Part shown: positions 7,558-15,592 of the stretch, one piece after another | Position numbering within the stretch: position 1 is the stretch's first letter | Layout of the letters: each line of letters opens with the position of its first letter | DNA from: Hyphomonas sp. | GTDB lineage: Bacteria; Pseudomonadota; Alphaproteobacteria; Caulobacterales; Hyphomonadaceae | Assembly (NCBI GenBank): GCA_024743015.1 | Contig: JANSXJ010000040.1 | Location: 1-16,774, forward strand | Reading direction: 5' to 3' | DNA: 16,774 nt | The notes under the pieces: model-generated | Databases searched by the model: none | Told to the model about the DNA's origin: nothing | The model's input: the letters and a program-made list of their open reading frames with translations, nothing else | Position numbers and translations under genes: made by a program

Positions 7558-10500
7558 TTATTCCGTACCCAGTCCGAGGCTCTCCACAAGACCCTTGATC
7601 GTGTTTTGATCGAACTTTGCCCGTAGTTTGATGTAAGGGCCTTCCTGTTTGTATTTGGCCGCCTCGAAGTCGCTATCGTCAAATCCGGATGCGTTCCAAC
7701 CGACGCTGATCCAGACGTTCTTCTCTGGACTGAATCCAATACTTGGACCGTACGACCAGGTCTCGGTCCCGCTCACCTCGCCAGAAGTCCAGGTTGCCTG
7801 GAAGCCAAGATCGATTTTCTTGGTGATATCGTGGCGCGCCTCGCCCCCGACCAGGTGGGTAAACCCGCTGGCTTTTGCGCCGTTAAACTCCGTCTCGACA
7901 TGCTTGATACCGTGATAAACAGATACTTGCGTCCGTTTGGAGACCATCGCGTTCACCGCCAGATTGTTCACCACTTTCGAACGATTCTGAACACCATCCT
8001 CTTTCAAGTGACCATAATCAAAGCGGTTCAGCACCACCATGCCTTCACCGCGCGGACGCCAGGCTGCGCCGACACGAATATCCGTTTGTTTTCTGTTGGC
8101 CTGCTCTGTCAGCGACTCCCGTTGTTGCCGCGCCGCAGCGGAGAAGGAGAGGGTGTTGGTAATCTCTCTCGCCCCGCCAAGAACCGCAACCAGTCGCTTT
8201 CCGGATGTGCTATCGCGCGCTTCAATTCGGCCTGACGCCGCCATGCCCTCAACCTGGAATCCTGCTCCGAGATAGGCGGATGTGTATTGCTCAGACTCGG
8301 TGAGCGGGCTGCGCACACCATCCTCGAGCGGACCGAATGCGGCGTCTGGGGCAACGTCCAGTGGCGCATCACCGCCATCCACGTTCGCGCGGCGCGCCAG
8401 ACCGCCGCTCAAGGTCCAGGCGTCACTCACCTGCCAGACCTGATCGACGCCGACCGTGGCGCCAATCCGCTGCGCGCTATCCTGGGTCAACATATCAGCT
8501 CCGGCGCGGATCTGCGTGCCGCCGCGCGGCTCCCAGGTCACGCCAGCAATCGTGTTCTGACCAGAAGCGTGATCACCATTGGTAATCTCATGACGGACGT
8601 TCAGTGTTGCCGTTTTCCCAAGTGTCTTATCCAAACCCAGCACGGTACGCCCAGGGAATAGGGTGGCTTCATCATTTGCGCCTACCTGGTTCAATGGCTC
8701 TTCCCAAACGGCGCTGAGCGTCAGGCCCTGGTCGAGGAATGTCTTTCGCAGGCCCGCCAAAAGGAGAACGGATCGCCGCGCGTCTTCTTCCTTGTCATAT
8801 TCTTCCGCCACAGCGCGAAGTCCGATGCTTGCGCCGAATGTCTGGCTGTCTTGTGTGAGCAATGCATCCGCAACGGTCCGCTGCGCCCGCTGGCTCAAAT
8901 TTGTTTCGCGATAGGCCTGCGCTTCCACACGGCGCACGGAGCGATCATTACCGCCTGCGACTTCATGAACACCTATTTCGGCGCTGACTTGCGCCCCGAT
9001 ACGTCGCAGCGCTGACGTGTTCGACGCTTGCTGACCTAGCCCGAAGCCTTCTGTTTCCTGCCTATAGTACCCCGTCATACTCAGTTTTTCGGTCCGGTGC
9101 ACCGCCTCAAGCAAGACCGCATCACCTGCCATGTCGCCTAACTCGGTATTCGCCTCGGACGTTGCGAGCTCGGCCCGCAGCTCTGTCCGCTCATCCAGGT
9201 TCACAGTCAGATCTGCGGCGGCAAGGCGCGATCCATCAAACCCGCTCGACGCTCCGTCCTCTTCATGGACCAGGGTAAGGCCCGCCTGAACCTTTCCATC
9301 CGCCATTCGCGCGGCAGCTCGCAATCCAGCCGTGATCCCGCGTTCAGTGGCATCCGATGTTTCATAGTCGACCACAATTACGTTCGGATTGAGCGCGGCG
9401 TCCGTGGCATCGACAGGCTGACGGAAGAAGATCTCGCCGGTGGCATAGTCGATATCATAGTCGATATAGCGATTGTATCGACGGACATTCAGAACCTCAT
9501 CGGATCTGAATCGATCGCGCGTTTCGACCGAAATGACTTCTGATGATCGCACCAGAGGCGCTGATTTCAGGCGGAATGGCCCGGACGTTCCATCCGCAGC
9601 AAGCTCGTCCTTGACGAAGGTCTGATTGGTCTCAGACGCGAACGCTGTAACGCTGAACGCTTCGCTTTCATAATCGGCTTTGAGGCCCGACAGCCGACGC
9701 GAATAGCGGCCGAGATCCGTCTCGGTGAAACCCGTCTCATAATCCCCGAACAGGGCCTGGAACGTGTTCTTCTCAAGCTTAACATAGACCGGGTAGCGGC
9801 TTTCCGCATTATTGTGCTGCCAGGTGCGATCGCCGTAGAGCGTATAATATGCGTTTGGGTCGATTTCGTCGAAAATCTCGCCATCCGCATCGCCCCGACG
9901 CTTGGCTGTGTCGACCGCGACGGTGAGCAACCAGTCACCCTTGACCATGCCCTTCGCAAAAAAGGCGACGCGGCCATCCGCGGTCTTGCTGTTCACATCA
10001 CGCCCACCGGTTTCCGCCAATCGCGTGCTCAGACCTTCCGCTTCGACCAGTCCGACAACGATCCAGTCCCGCTTTTCCGATTCGAGCCAGACATCGATGG
10101 TTTCGACGGATCCGTCTTCAAGCTTGACCTCGAAGCGCGCGCGACCGGATTCAAGCGTGGGTTCCAGCTCGACCCTGGCGATGCCGTCTTGTCCGACGCG
10201 GATGCCTGAGACCGCAGCAAAGCCTGCATCGACCGGTGCTTCGAATTCTTCCTCAGCCTCTTGGGCCAAGCGGTATGGCGCGGCGACGTCAATCTCGACA
10301 ATCCGTCCCTCATGCACAGGATGACCGGCGCCATTTTCAAGGCGAATGGCGATCACGGGTCTGGTTCTTCCGTCCGCAACGGCGACGGACTGATCATCGA
10401 CCAACCATGCCCGGTCCACTTCGTCGACGAACCAGAGAGTCCGGGTCAAAGATTGAATCTCGTCGCCATTCTCATCATGGAGGCGCGCGACAAACGTGTT

Positions 10501-12621
10501 TTCACCGCGTTGAATGTCGACCCCGGCCCAGCGAGAGATTGCCACATCTCGTGATGCTGACAGATCTCGACCGGAGAAATTCAGACCTGGAACGGGTTGA
10601 CCGTTAAGCTCCAAAGTCACCTTCTGCCTTGGTGCATGAACGAGACCCAGGTTGGCTGATCGTCCTTGAGGACTCTGCCCGACCCGAGGATAGGCCCAGT
10701 TAAAGCCAGAATCCGTCTGGGCGTTTAACCAGGTCAGGTCAAAAATATCTTCGACTCGAGACTTGGCATCCGACTCGGTGACGAGCGCCTCAACAATGCT
10801 GGTCCTTTGCAGGTAGAAATTGGCGCGCCAGATCGTGCCGCCCTGGGCGTCGACAAATTTGGACAGAGCACTGCCGGCGTAACGCGTGCTTTCTTCACAG
10901 ATGATGGGTTCATATCCTGAAGGCAGCGTCGCTTCATCGACTTGCACGACGTGCGTTCCAGGCCGAACACCCTCGAAATGGAACAAGCCATCGGCGTCTG
11001 TCACCACATAGCGACCCGTTTCCATATATAGGCGTACGCCAGCGACGCCGGTGCCATCTTCGATACTGCGCGCCCATTCTTCATCTGGTCGGCAGGCGGC
11101 CTCAGCAACGCGTCCAACAATGGTCAGGCGCTCATTCAGGAAGTCGTCCTCGATTTGAATGGCGGCCTCTGCGGTATTCGAAAGTGAATCTCCGCTTGGG
11201 CTGATCGCGACCACCCGATTGACCGCCTCGCCCCGTTGCGCACCCGGCCCAACCGAGGCGAGATAAGTCAGTTCCATACGCTCGCCAGGCCCCAACAAAC
11301 CGCCCACGAACGTGAGACCGCGACCATCTGGATCTACGACCGGATCGTCAATCTGGGCGCCTGCCAATCGTGCCGACCCGGCGACATAGCGGAACCCGCC
11401 GGGCAGGGTGTCCTTCAAGCGAATGGGCGCCGACAACGTTGCCGCATTCTCGAGTTCGATCGTGTAACCAACAAAGTCACCAATCGCGGCTTGCGTCTCG
11501 AAAGCTTGCTTGCGAACGATGAGATCACTATTTGGATCCAGCGGGATATCCAGGTTCAAGGGTCCAGATGTCGTGATCGTGAACGTCTGGGCGAACGAAG
11601 CCTGCGTCCAAATATCAAATGGTGCATTTGGTAAAGCTTCGAAATCCGCTGTCGACCGAACGGATGGATAAGAGTAACCCGCCGGAGACTCGACCAGGAT
11701 CTGATATGTACCGGGCGTCAGAACCGGGAAAAAGAAAGCGCCTGGCTGGGTGAGAACTGTTTTTCCGGACGTATCGGTCACCGGTTTGCTGGTGAGCACG
11801 GTCGACGGAGACGTGCCGGTGCCATCAATGCCCAAAACCTCTGCTGGAAGTCCCGTATCTACATCTATAATCGTGACTGAGACATCGCTCAGCAATTCGC
11901 CGGTCAGACTGTCGAACACGCGGCCAAATGGGTCGATGACAGCAGTATCAATCGAGACTTCAGTCGCATCAAACGCGTCTACATAAGTCGCCGTCAGAAC
12001 GCTTTCCTGGGGGGCGGAAAGCTGCTCATCATAAATAGCGGTCGGGTCTCCGGTGCTTGGAAAGAACCCGTAAAACTCGCCCGTATCCGGACCGCTTTCG
12101 TACAAGCGGAGGACGATTGAATCGCCGCCATCCGTCTCAACCGTTACTATGACGGTCTCGATCCGGTTTGGATTGCCGTTCTGGCCCAGATCAATGACAC
12201 GAACGACCATAGTCTCACCTGGCACATAGGTTTGCGCCGGGACCAGGTCGACCGGAAGTGTCGGGTCCGTCGCCGCATCTCCGGGGAGCGCGATGCGATC
12301 TAGTGGAGAGAACGAATCGCTGCGTTCACCTGATGGACTATAATCAGAACCGTGCAATTGGACAGATAGGCCATCCGGGGCGTTCTGCACGATCCGGAAG
12401 AATTCGATTTCGGAAGGGGTGGTGCGCGCCTCAATAATAAAAGTCGCTTCATTGGTCTGCTGAACCACGCTGCCGGATGGAGAGTCTTGGCTGATCGTAG
12501 CCACGTTAGTGACGCGATCTCCCAGATCAGCGTTCGCCGGGACCGCGCATGCGAAAACCATTGCGCTCGCCAGAACGAGTGCAAACAACGCATGCCAGAT
12601 TAGCTTCCGCCCGAAGCCCAT
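7558..12621 (-). CDS. Giant exported protein: Ig/DUF11/SdrD-B-like modules plus large C-terminal outer-membrane barrel
   Basis: A 1687-aa protein. The signal peptide spans residues 1-31 (RK, then a hydrophobic stretch, cleavage after PANA). Next come a short VTNVATIS strand repeat (about 35-65), Ig-like segments (about 90-230), an SdrD-B/carboxypeptidase-regulatory-like unit (about 232-322), and a DUF11-like domain (about 365-490: VGYTIELENAA, LKDTLPGGF, SNTAEAAI). A second SdrD-B-like unit follows (about 498-605: VTDADGLFHFEGVRPGTHVV), then further beta-sandwich segments to about 850. From about 850 to the end, long alternating strands with FGDYETGFTETDLGRYSRRL and IDYDIDYATGEIFF indicate a very large barrel. 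The DY-x-TGEI-x-F pattern recalls barrels such as SprA; that is only a resemblance. Cys25 is not in a proper lipobox. The molecular role is unknown. GGAG lies nine bases before ATG. It is the third - strand gene after the IalB-family and DUF11 genes. Confidence 0.85.
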   Translation of the reverse strand: MGFGRKLIWHALFALVLASAMVFACAVPANADLGDRVTNVATISQDSPSGSVVQQTNEATFIIEARTTPSEIEFFRIVQNAPDGLSVQLHGSDYSPSGERSDSFSPLDRIALPGDAATDPTLPVDLVPAQTYVPGETMVVRVIDLGQNGNPNRIETVIVTVETDGGDSIVLRLYESGPDTGEFYGFFPSTGDPTAIYDEQLSAPQESVLTATYVDAFDATEVSIDTAVIDPFGRVFDSLTGELLSDVSVTIIDVDTGLPAEVLGIDGTGTSPSTVLTSKPVTDTSGKTVLTQPGAFFFPVLTPGTYQILVESPAGYSYPSVRSTADFEALPNAPFDIWTQASFAQTFTITTSGPLNLDIPLDPNSDLIVRKQAFETQAAIGDFVGYTIELENAATLSAPIRLKDTLPGGFRYVAGSARLAGAQIDDPVVDPDGRGLTFVGGLLGPGERMELTYLASVGPGAQRGEAVNRVVAISPSGDSLSNTAEAAIQIEDDFLNERLTIVGRVAEAACRPDEEWARSIEDGTGVAGVRLYMETGRYVVTDADGLFHFEGVRPGTHVVQVDEATLPSGYEPIICEESTRYAGSALSKFVDAQGGTIWRANFYLQRTSIVEALVTESDAKSRVEDIFDLTWLNAQTDSGFNWAYPRVGQSPQGRSANLGLVHAPRQKVTLELNGQPVPGLNFSGRDLSASRDVAISRWAGVDIQRGENTFVARLHDENGDEIQSLTRTLWFVDEVDRAWLVDDQSVAVADGRTRPVIAIRLENGAGHPVHEGRIVEIDVAAPYRLAQEAEEEFEAPVDAGFAAVSGIRVGQDGIARVELEPTLESGRARFEVKLEDGSVETIDVWLESEKRDWIVVGLVEAEGLSTRLAETGGRDVNSKTADGRVAFFAKGMVKGDWLLTVAVDTAKRRGDADGEIFDEIDPNAYYTLYGDRTWQHNNAESRYPVYVKLEKNTFQALFGDYETGFTETDLGRYSRRLSGLKADYESEAFSVTAFASETNQTFVKDELAADGTSGPFRLKSAPLVRSSEVISVETRDRFRSDEVLNVRRYNRYIDYDIDYATGEIFFRQPVDATDAALNPNVIVVDYETSDATERGITAGLRAAARMADGKVQAGLTLVHEEDGASSGFDGSRLAAADLTVNLDERTELRAELATSEANTELGDMAGDAVLLEAVHRTEKLSMTGYYRQETEGFGLGQQASNTSALRRIGAQVSAEIGVHEVAGGNDRSVRRVEAQAYRETNLSQRAQRTVADALLTQDSQTFGASIGLRAVAEEYDKEEDARRSVLLLAGLRKTFLDQGLTLSAVWEEPLNQVGANDEATLFPGRTVLGLDKTLGKTATLNVRHEITNGDHASGQNTIAGVTWEPRGGTQIRAGADMLTQDSAQRIGATVGVDQVWQVSDAWTLSGGLARRANVDGGDAPLDVAPDAAFGPLEDGVRSPLTESEQYTSAYLGAGFQVEGMAASGRIEARDSTSGKRLVAVLGGAREITNTLSFSAAARQQRESLTEQANRKQTDIRVGAAWRPRGEGMVVLNRFDYGHLKEDGVQNRSKVVNNLAVNAMVSKRTQVSVYHGIKHVETEFNGAKASGFTHLVGGEARHDITKKIDLGFQATWTSGEVSGTETWSYGPSIGFSPEKNVWISVGWNASGFDDSDFEAAKYKQEGPYIKLRAKFDQNTIKGLVESLGLGTE

Positions 12622-12736
12622 CCCCTTATCTCCACCATCATGCGGCCGACCTCTTTGGGTCTGTCCGCGCTCAAATACAGGCTGGTCTTTTGCCGCCTTA
12701 TGAGGAGACGCTATCGAACTATGGTTAGGATCGGAT

Positions 12737-12770
12737 TTGAGAGATCGATGAAATTTGATCGATCTCTCAA
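12737..12770. repeat. Perfect 13-bp inverted repeat in the leader of the giant gene
   Basis: TTGAGAGATCGAT (12737-12749) and ATCGATCTCTCAA (12758-12770) are exact reverse complements around an 8-nt centre (GAAATTTG). The repeat is centred about 130 bp before the giant gene's start. Neither strand has a T run after it, so it is not a standard terminator. It could be an operator for a dimeric regulator, or a hairpin in the 5' untranslated RNA. Confidence 0.75.
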
Positions 12771-12822
12771 GAAAAGTCAGTTCTTATTGGTCGATCAGAT
12801 GCGTGCCCGCCTGAATCATTGG

Positions 12823-12861
12823 CAAAAAGAAAGCCCTGAGCGCGGCGACACCCAGGGCTTT
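12823..12861 (-). terminator. Rho-independent terminator after the DUF11 gene
   Basis: Read on the - strand, AAAGCCCTG (12861-12853) pairs perfectly with CAGGGCTTT (12838-12830) around a 14-nt loop and continues into CTTTTTG. It begins 21 bases after the DUF11 TAA. It would end most DUF11 transcripts before the giant gene, so that gene needs its own promoter or read-through. Confidence 0.85.
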
Positions 12862-12882
12862 CAATCGTGGTTTGGGAGTTTA

Positions 12883-14130
12883 TTATTTCACGGCAGCTCG
12901 AATAATGATCTGCCCAACTTCTCCCGCAGCCAGGACTGCATCTGATAATTGGATGACACAATTCGTGGTTCCGTCACAGTCGCTATCCGCCGGCGTGCTC
13001 GGTGCACTCAGCACAGGACCCGCCCCCGCAACCCCTGTATCGTCGGCAAACCCGGTCGTCGTCGTCGTTGCAAGTGACGCCGCAACGAAGGTGACCTCCG
13101 CCGGAAGGATATCATCGATCACCAGGTTGGTTGCCGTCGCCGTCGCGCCATTATTCTGCACCTGAATAATATATTCGACGCAGGATCCCGGCACGGCTTT
13201 AGCGCCCGCGACGGCCGATGCTGTTGCGCAATCTGTCAGAGCAACGAACGGATCAGCAATGTCTGGCTCCTTGACCACAGTCACGGTTTTGGATGCAGCT
13301 AGACTTGCAGACTCAACCCGAATGATACCGGTGGCGGCAAACAAACCGTCCGCATCGCCAGCCGCTTCCGCTGCTGCGACGCCGGTACCATCGGCCAGGA
13401 CGTTCTGGGCCGACCCTGTCAGAACATTTGCACCGCCGGTCGCGGTGGTGACCGCCGCCGGTGTCGTGGAGGCCTCGTTCAGGAAGGCGGTCGGATCACG
13501 CGCTTCAGCCACCAGAGTAATGTCATCAGTGAACGTGTCCGAGACAGATGCGTCGATTGTTCCTTGCACCTGAACAAAGACCTGGACGCCTTTCGGGACA
13601 TCGCCAGTTATGAACGCCGACCCTGCCGCCGTCCCAATCGGGGTTTGCGCAATGGTTGTATAGGCACCATCGTCCGGCAATCCGTTATCATTCGCATCGA
13701 CGAGATAGCGAACCACGAGCGATGTCGCGTCGAAAGTTGTACCACCTGAGTCCAGATCATCGATCGAGAAGGAATACGCTGACGTATCATTGCCCTCATT
13801 CAGTACTTCAAACGTCAATGTGGCATTGGTGTTTGGCGCCGATGTGAGCGTCGAGTTGGTTGCCGTGACGATGAAGTCGACCTTCCGGTCAACCGTAAAT
13901 ACCGTCGGCGCTCCCTGCACAACCGCTCCGACCGGCGGACTCACATTATCGTTTGTGATGACCGGCTGGGCCGTTCCCGAGACGCTGTAGCTCAGCTCGA
14001 ATGTGTTGGAGACTGAAACGCCGGCTTCAGTCAGATTGTTTGCAGCATGTGCTGCGCTCGCCAAGCCAAGGCTCACTGCCACGGCAAGGCTTATACGGGA
14101 GAAAATCCCCCGTGCCCCTAGTCTACTCAT
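12883..14130 (-). CDS. Secreted DUF11-type beta-sandwich protein
   Basis: A 415-aa exported protein. The signal peptide (residues 1-29) has Arg residues, a hydrophobic core and an AHA cleavage site. The mature protein is acidic, rich in Thr/Ala/Val/Asp and nearly free of Lys. The N-terminal unit (about 34-110) runs VSVSNTFELSYSVSG to FTVDRKVDFIVTATN. A loop with DANDNGLPDDG (145-155) resembles a calcium-binding DxNxDG loop. A C-terminal DUF11-like domain (about 278-415) shows VEYIIQVQNNGATATATN and IDDILPAEVTFV. Four Cys (301, 317, 385, 391) could form two disulfides. It has no anchor, LPxTG or barrel of its own, so it is periplasmic, secreted or held by a partner. GGAG lies 11 bases before ATG. 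A strong terminator follows. The neighbouring giant barrel protein, which carries a related domain, is the obvious candidate partner. Function is unknown. Confidence 0.85.
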   Translation of the reverse strand: MSRLGARGIFSRISLAVAVSLGLASAAHAANNLTEAGVSVSNTFELSYSVSGTAQPVITNDNVSPPVGAVVQGAPTVFTVDRKVDFIVTATNSTLTSAPNTNATLTFEVLNEGNDTSAYSFSIDDLDSGGTTFDATSLVVRYLVDANDNGLPDDGAYTTIAQTPIGTAAGSAFITGDVPKGVQVFVQVQGTIDASVSDTFTDDITLVAEARDPTAFLNEASTTPAAVTTATGGANVLTGSAQNVLADGTGVAAAEAAGDADGLFAATGIIRVESASLAASKTVTVVKEPDIADPFVALTDCATASAVAGAKAVPGSCVEYIIQVQNNGATATATNLVIDDILPAEVTFVAASLATTTTTGFADDTGVAGAGPVLSAPSTPADSDCDGTTNCVIQLSDAVLAAGEVGQIIIRAAVK

Positions 14131-14198
14131 TTTTCGCCCGCTCCAATTATGTTTTTATAAAGCAGGGCAAGTGTTCCATATCTCAGTTAACAGGACGG

Positions 14199-14227
14199 AA
14201 AAATCGCTGGGATTCCGGCCCCGGAAC
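14199..14227 (-). terminator. Possible weak terminator after the IalB-family gene
   Basis: TTCCGG and CCGGAA (14213-14226) form a near-perfect palindrome. On the - strand it can fold as TTCCG-GGGC-CGGAA, and TTTTT follows nine bases later. It sits just after the IalB-family stop. The short stem and displaced T run make this tentative; it may be only a protein-binding palindrome. Confidence 0.3.
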
Positions 14228-14233
14228 GCATAT

Positions 14234-14734
14234 TCAACGGCAGATTGAATTGGCTCGATCTATCGCGTTTGACGAACCTTTCAGGGAGAAATGATAGGTC
14301 ACACGCGTGTTACGTGCTGACGTGGCTTCGACACGCAGCTCACTGCCGCGCTTGAGTTGCCGCACCAATGGCGCGTCGTCCTCGTCTTGTGCAAAGGCCT
14401 CGCGGCCGACCCCGAACATTGACCAGTTAGACCGACCGATCTTGGCTTTGCCCGGAAGATCGCCGCGCAGTTCGTAGCCGACCTTCAAGCTCGGTTGATT
14501 GCGCGCCTTACCGGACCGCCAATTGGAAACATAGAACCAGACATCGCCATGATCTGCAGATCTCGGGGCCTTGTCCGTCGCTTGGGTGGCGGCGTAACAC
14601 AGGCGCTCACCACCGACATCTTCGGTAAACACGACCCAGTCCGTATATTGCCGTACCACGGTCGGAGCGGCAGATGCCGCCAGCGAGCCAAACATCGTCA
14701 AAGAGCCTAAAACGACCAGGGATTGCCGCAACAT
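14234..14734 (-). CDS. Invasion-associated locus B (IalB) family secreted protein
   Basis: A 166-aa exported protein. The signal peptide covers residues 1-22 (hydrophobic core, ASA cleavage). The mature chain has the IalB-family layout: an early TDWVVF strand (31-36), Cys46, a central hydrophobic beta region (DVWFYVSNW, 64-72), a basic LKRGSELRVEA segment (127-137), and the end FSLKGSSNAIDRANSICR with Cys165. Cys46 and Cys165 are the likely conserved disulfide pair. In Bartonella IalB was linked to erythrocyte invasion, but most alphaproteobacterial homologues are general periplasmic or envelope proteins of unknown role. The start has AGGAG (14746-14742) seven bases upstream. It is divergent from the ECF sigma gene and lies 103 bp upstream of the DUF11 gene on the same strand. 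Confidence 0.82.
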   Translation of the reverse strand: MLRQSLVVLGSLTMFGSLAASAAPTVVRQYTDWVVFTEDVGGERLCYAATQATDKAPRSADHGDVWFYVSNWRSGKARNQPSLKVGYELRGDLPGKAKIGRSNWSMFGVGREAFAQDEDDAPLVRQLKRGSELRVEATSARNTRVTYHFSLKGSSNAIDRANSICR

Positions 14735-14757
14735 ATATATTCTCCTATATACGATAA

Positions 14758-14789
14758 GATATCTAGCCTAGGGCGAGATTCTTCTGTAA
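14758..14789 (-). promoter_or_regulatory. Candidate housekeeping promoter of the IalB-family gene
   Basis: On the - strand TTACAGA (14789-14783) and, 15 bases later, GCTAGATA (14767-14760) resemble the Caulobacter-type promoter TTGACGS-N10-14-GCTANAWC. The -10 matches seven of eight positions; the -35 is poorer and the spacer is one base long. The -10 lies about 26 bases before the ATG, so the 5' leader would be very short. Confidence 0.4.
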
Positions 14790-14812
14790 CAGTCTTGGGG
14801 CTGAAATAAGAC
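14785..14812 (+). promoter_or_regulatory. Candidate promoter of the ECF sigma-anti-sigma unit
   Basis: TGTAAC (14785-14790) followed after 16 bases by TAAGAC (14807-14812) could be an ECF-type promoter. TAAGA resembles the -10 reported for R. sphaeroides RpoE, but that sigma factor's TGATCC -35 is absent and the spacer is shorter. It overlaps the opposite-strand candidate promoter of the IalB-family gene. This is a weak call. Confidence 0.22.
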
Positions 14813-14903
14813 ACTCCAGATTAACGGGCGATTATGAACTTGTTGTATCGCAAAGGTTGCAATTCCAATCAGAAACGCGCTTTATACGAGTGCGAAGCTG
14901 AAC

Positions 14904-14910
14904 AGGGGAA
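14904..14910 (+). promoter_or_regulatory. Ribosome binding site that selects a GTG start for the ECF sigma gene
   Basis: AGGGGAA ends four bases before GTG at 14915. The upstream ATG at 14834 has no comparable site, and the 27 residues it would add do not look like a sigma-factor N-terminus. Confidence 0.6.
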
Positions 14911-14914
14911 TTCT

Positions 14915-15493
14915 GTGTCCCTCGACATGACTGGAAGCGACCCGACGGAACGGGATCGCCTGGCCGATTGCGTGGAACAAATCGCCAGCGCGAAATCGCG
15001 CGCCGCTTTTTCTGAAGTGTTTGAGTATTTCGCGCCCCGTCTGAAAAGCTACTTGATCCGGCTTGGTAGCGAAGCGTCGAGCGCCGAGGAAATCATGCAG
15101 GACGTGATGCTGAATGTCTGGCGCAAGGCTGGACAGTATGACCGTCGGCAGGCCTCTGTCTCGACCTGGATCTTCCGGATCGCTCGCAATCGTCGGATCG
15201 ATACGCTGCGGCGTCTGAACAAGCCAGAGCTGGACGCCGAAGACCCAATGCTGCAACCGGCGGAATCGGAGCAGCCGGACATCACCGTCAATCGTGCTCA
15301 AATCGAAGCTCAGGTTCGCACCGCCATGGACACGTTGCCTGAGGAACAGATCATCCTTCTGAAAGCGGCGTTCTATGAAGGGCTCTCACACTCCGAGATC
15401 GCCAAAAAATTCGACCTGCCTCTTGGTACGGTAAAGTCGCGAATTCGACTGGCATTCCTGCGTTTGCGGGGAACACTCGAGCGCGACCACTGA
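14915..15493 (+). CDS. ECF-family RNA polymerase sigma factor (RpoE/ChrR-associated type)
   Basis: A 192-aa group IV sigma factor from the GTG start. Region 2 (about residues 28-100) contains FEYFAPRLKSYLIRLG, EEIMQDVMLNVWRKA and STWIFRIARNRRIDTLRR, which bind core polymerase and the -10 element. A variable linker (101-125) follows. Region 4 (about 130-190) has LPEEQIILLKAAFYEGLSHSEIA and LPLGTVKSRIRLAFLRLR, the helix-turn-helix for the -35. The layout and several segments match R. sphaeroides RpoE, the singlet-oxygen response sigma factor (ECF11 type). It is followed by a ChrR-like anti-sigma factor, so activity is probably set by release from that partner. It diverges from the IalB-family gene. 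A longer start at ATG 14834 is possible but less likely. Target genes are not known. Confidence 0.92.
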   Translation: MSLDMTGSDPTERDRLADCVEQIASAKSRAAFSEVFEYFAPRLKSYLIRLGSEASSAEEIMQDVMLNVWRKAGQYDRRQASVSTWIFRIARNRRIDTLRRLNKPELDAEDPMLQPAESEQPDITVNRAQIEAQVRTAMDTLPEEQIILLKAAFYEGLSHSEIAKKFDLPLGTVKSRIRLAFLRLRGTLERDH

Positions 15494-15592
15494 GCTTATC
15501 GCTGCAATCTGGAGCTGCATTTGCTTGACGATAACCAAGATCCAACAATATCGGCGTATAGAACACGAAATTTTACGGAGCGTTCCGAGCCA

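Noticed and set aside
12541..12552. Possible lipoprotein lipobox at Cys25 of the giant protein
   Set aside because: The preceding residues are V-F-A. Phe at -2 is atypical, and a standard signal peptidase I site (PANA) follows six residues later.
12640..12945. 101-aa + strand reading frame in the gap between the DUF11 and giant genes
   Set aside because: It reads through the 13-bp inverted repeat and the DUF11 terminator and enters the DUF11 gene antisense. It has no good ribosome site, and its basic, low-complexity protein resembles nothing.
14834..14914. Upstream ATG start for the ECF sigma factor
   Set aside because: It has no Shine-Dalgarno sequence and adds 27 residues unlike sigma-factor N-termini, whereas GTG at 14915 has AGGGGAA close by.
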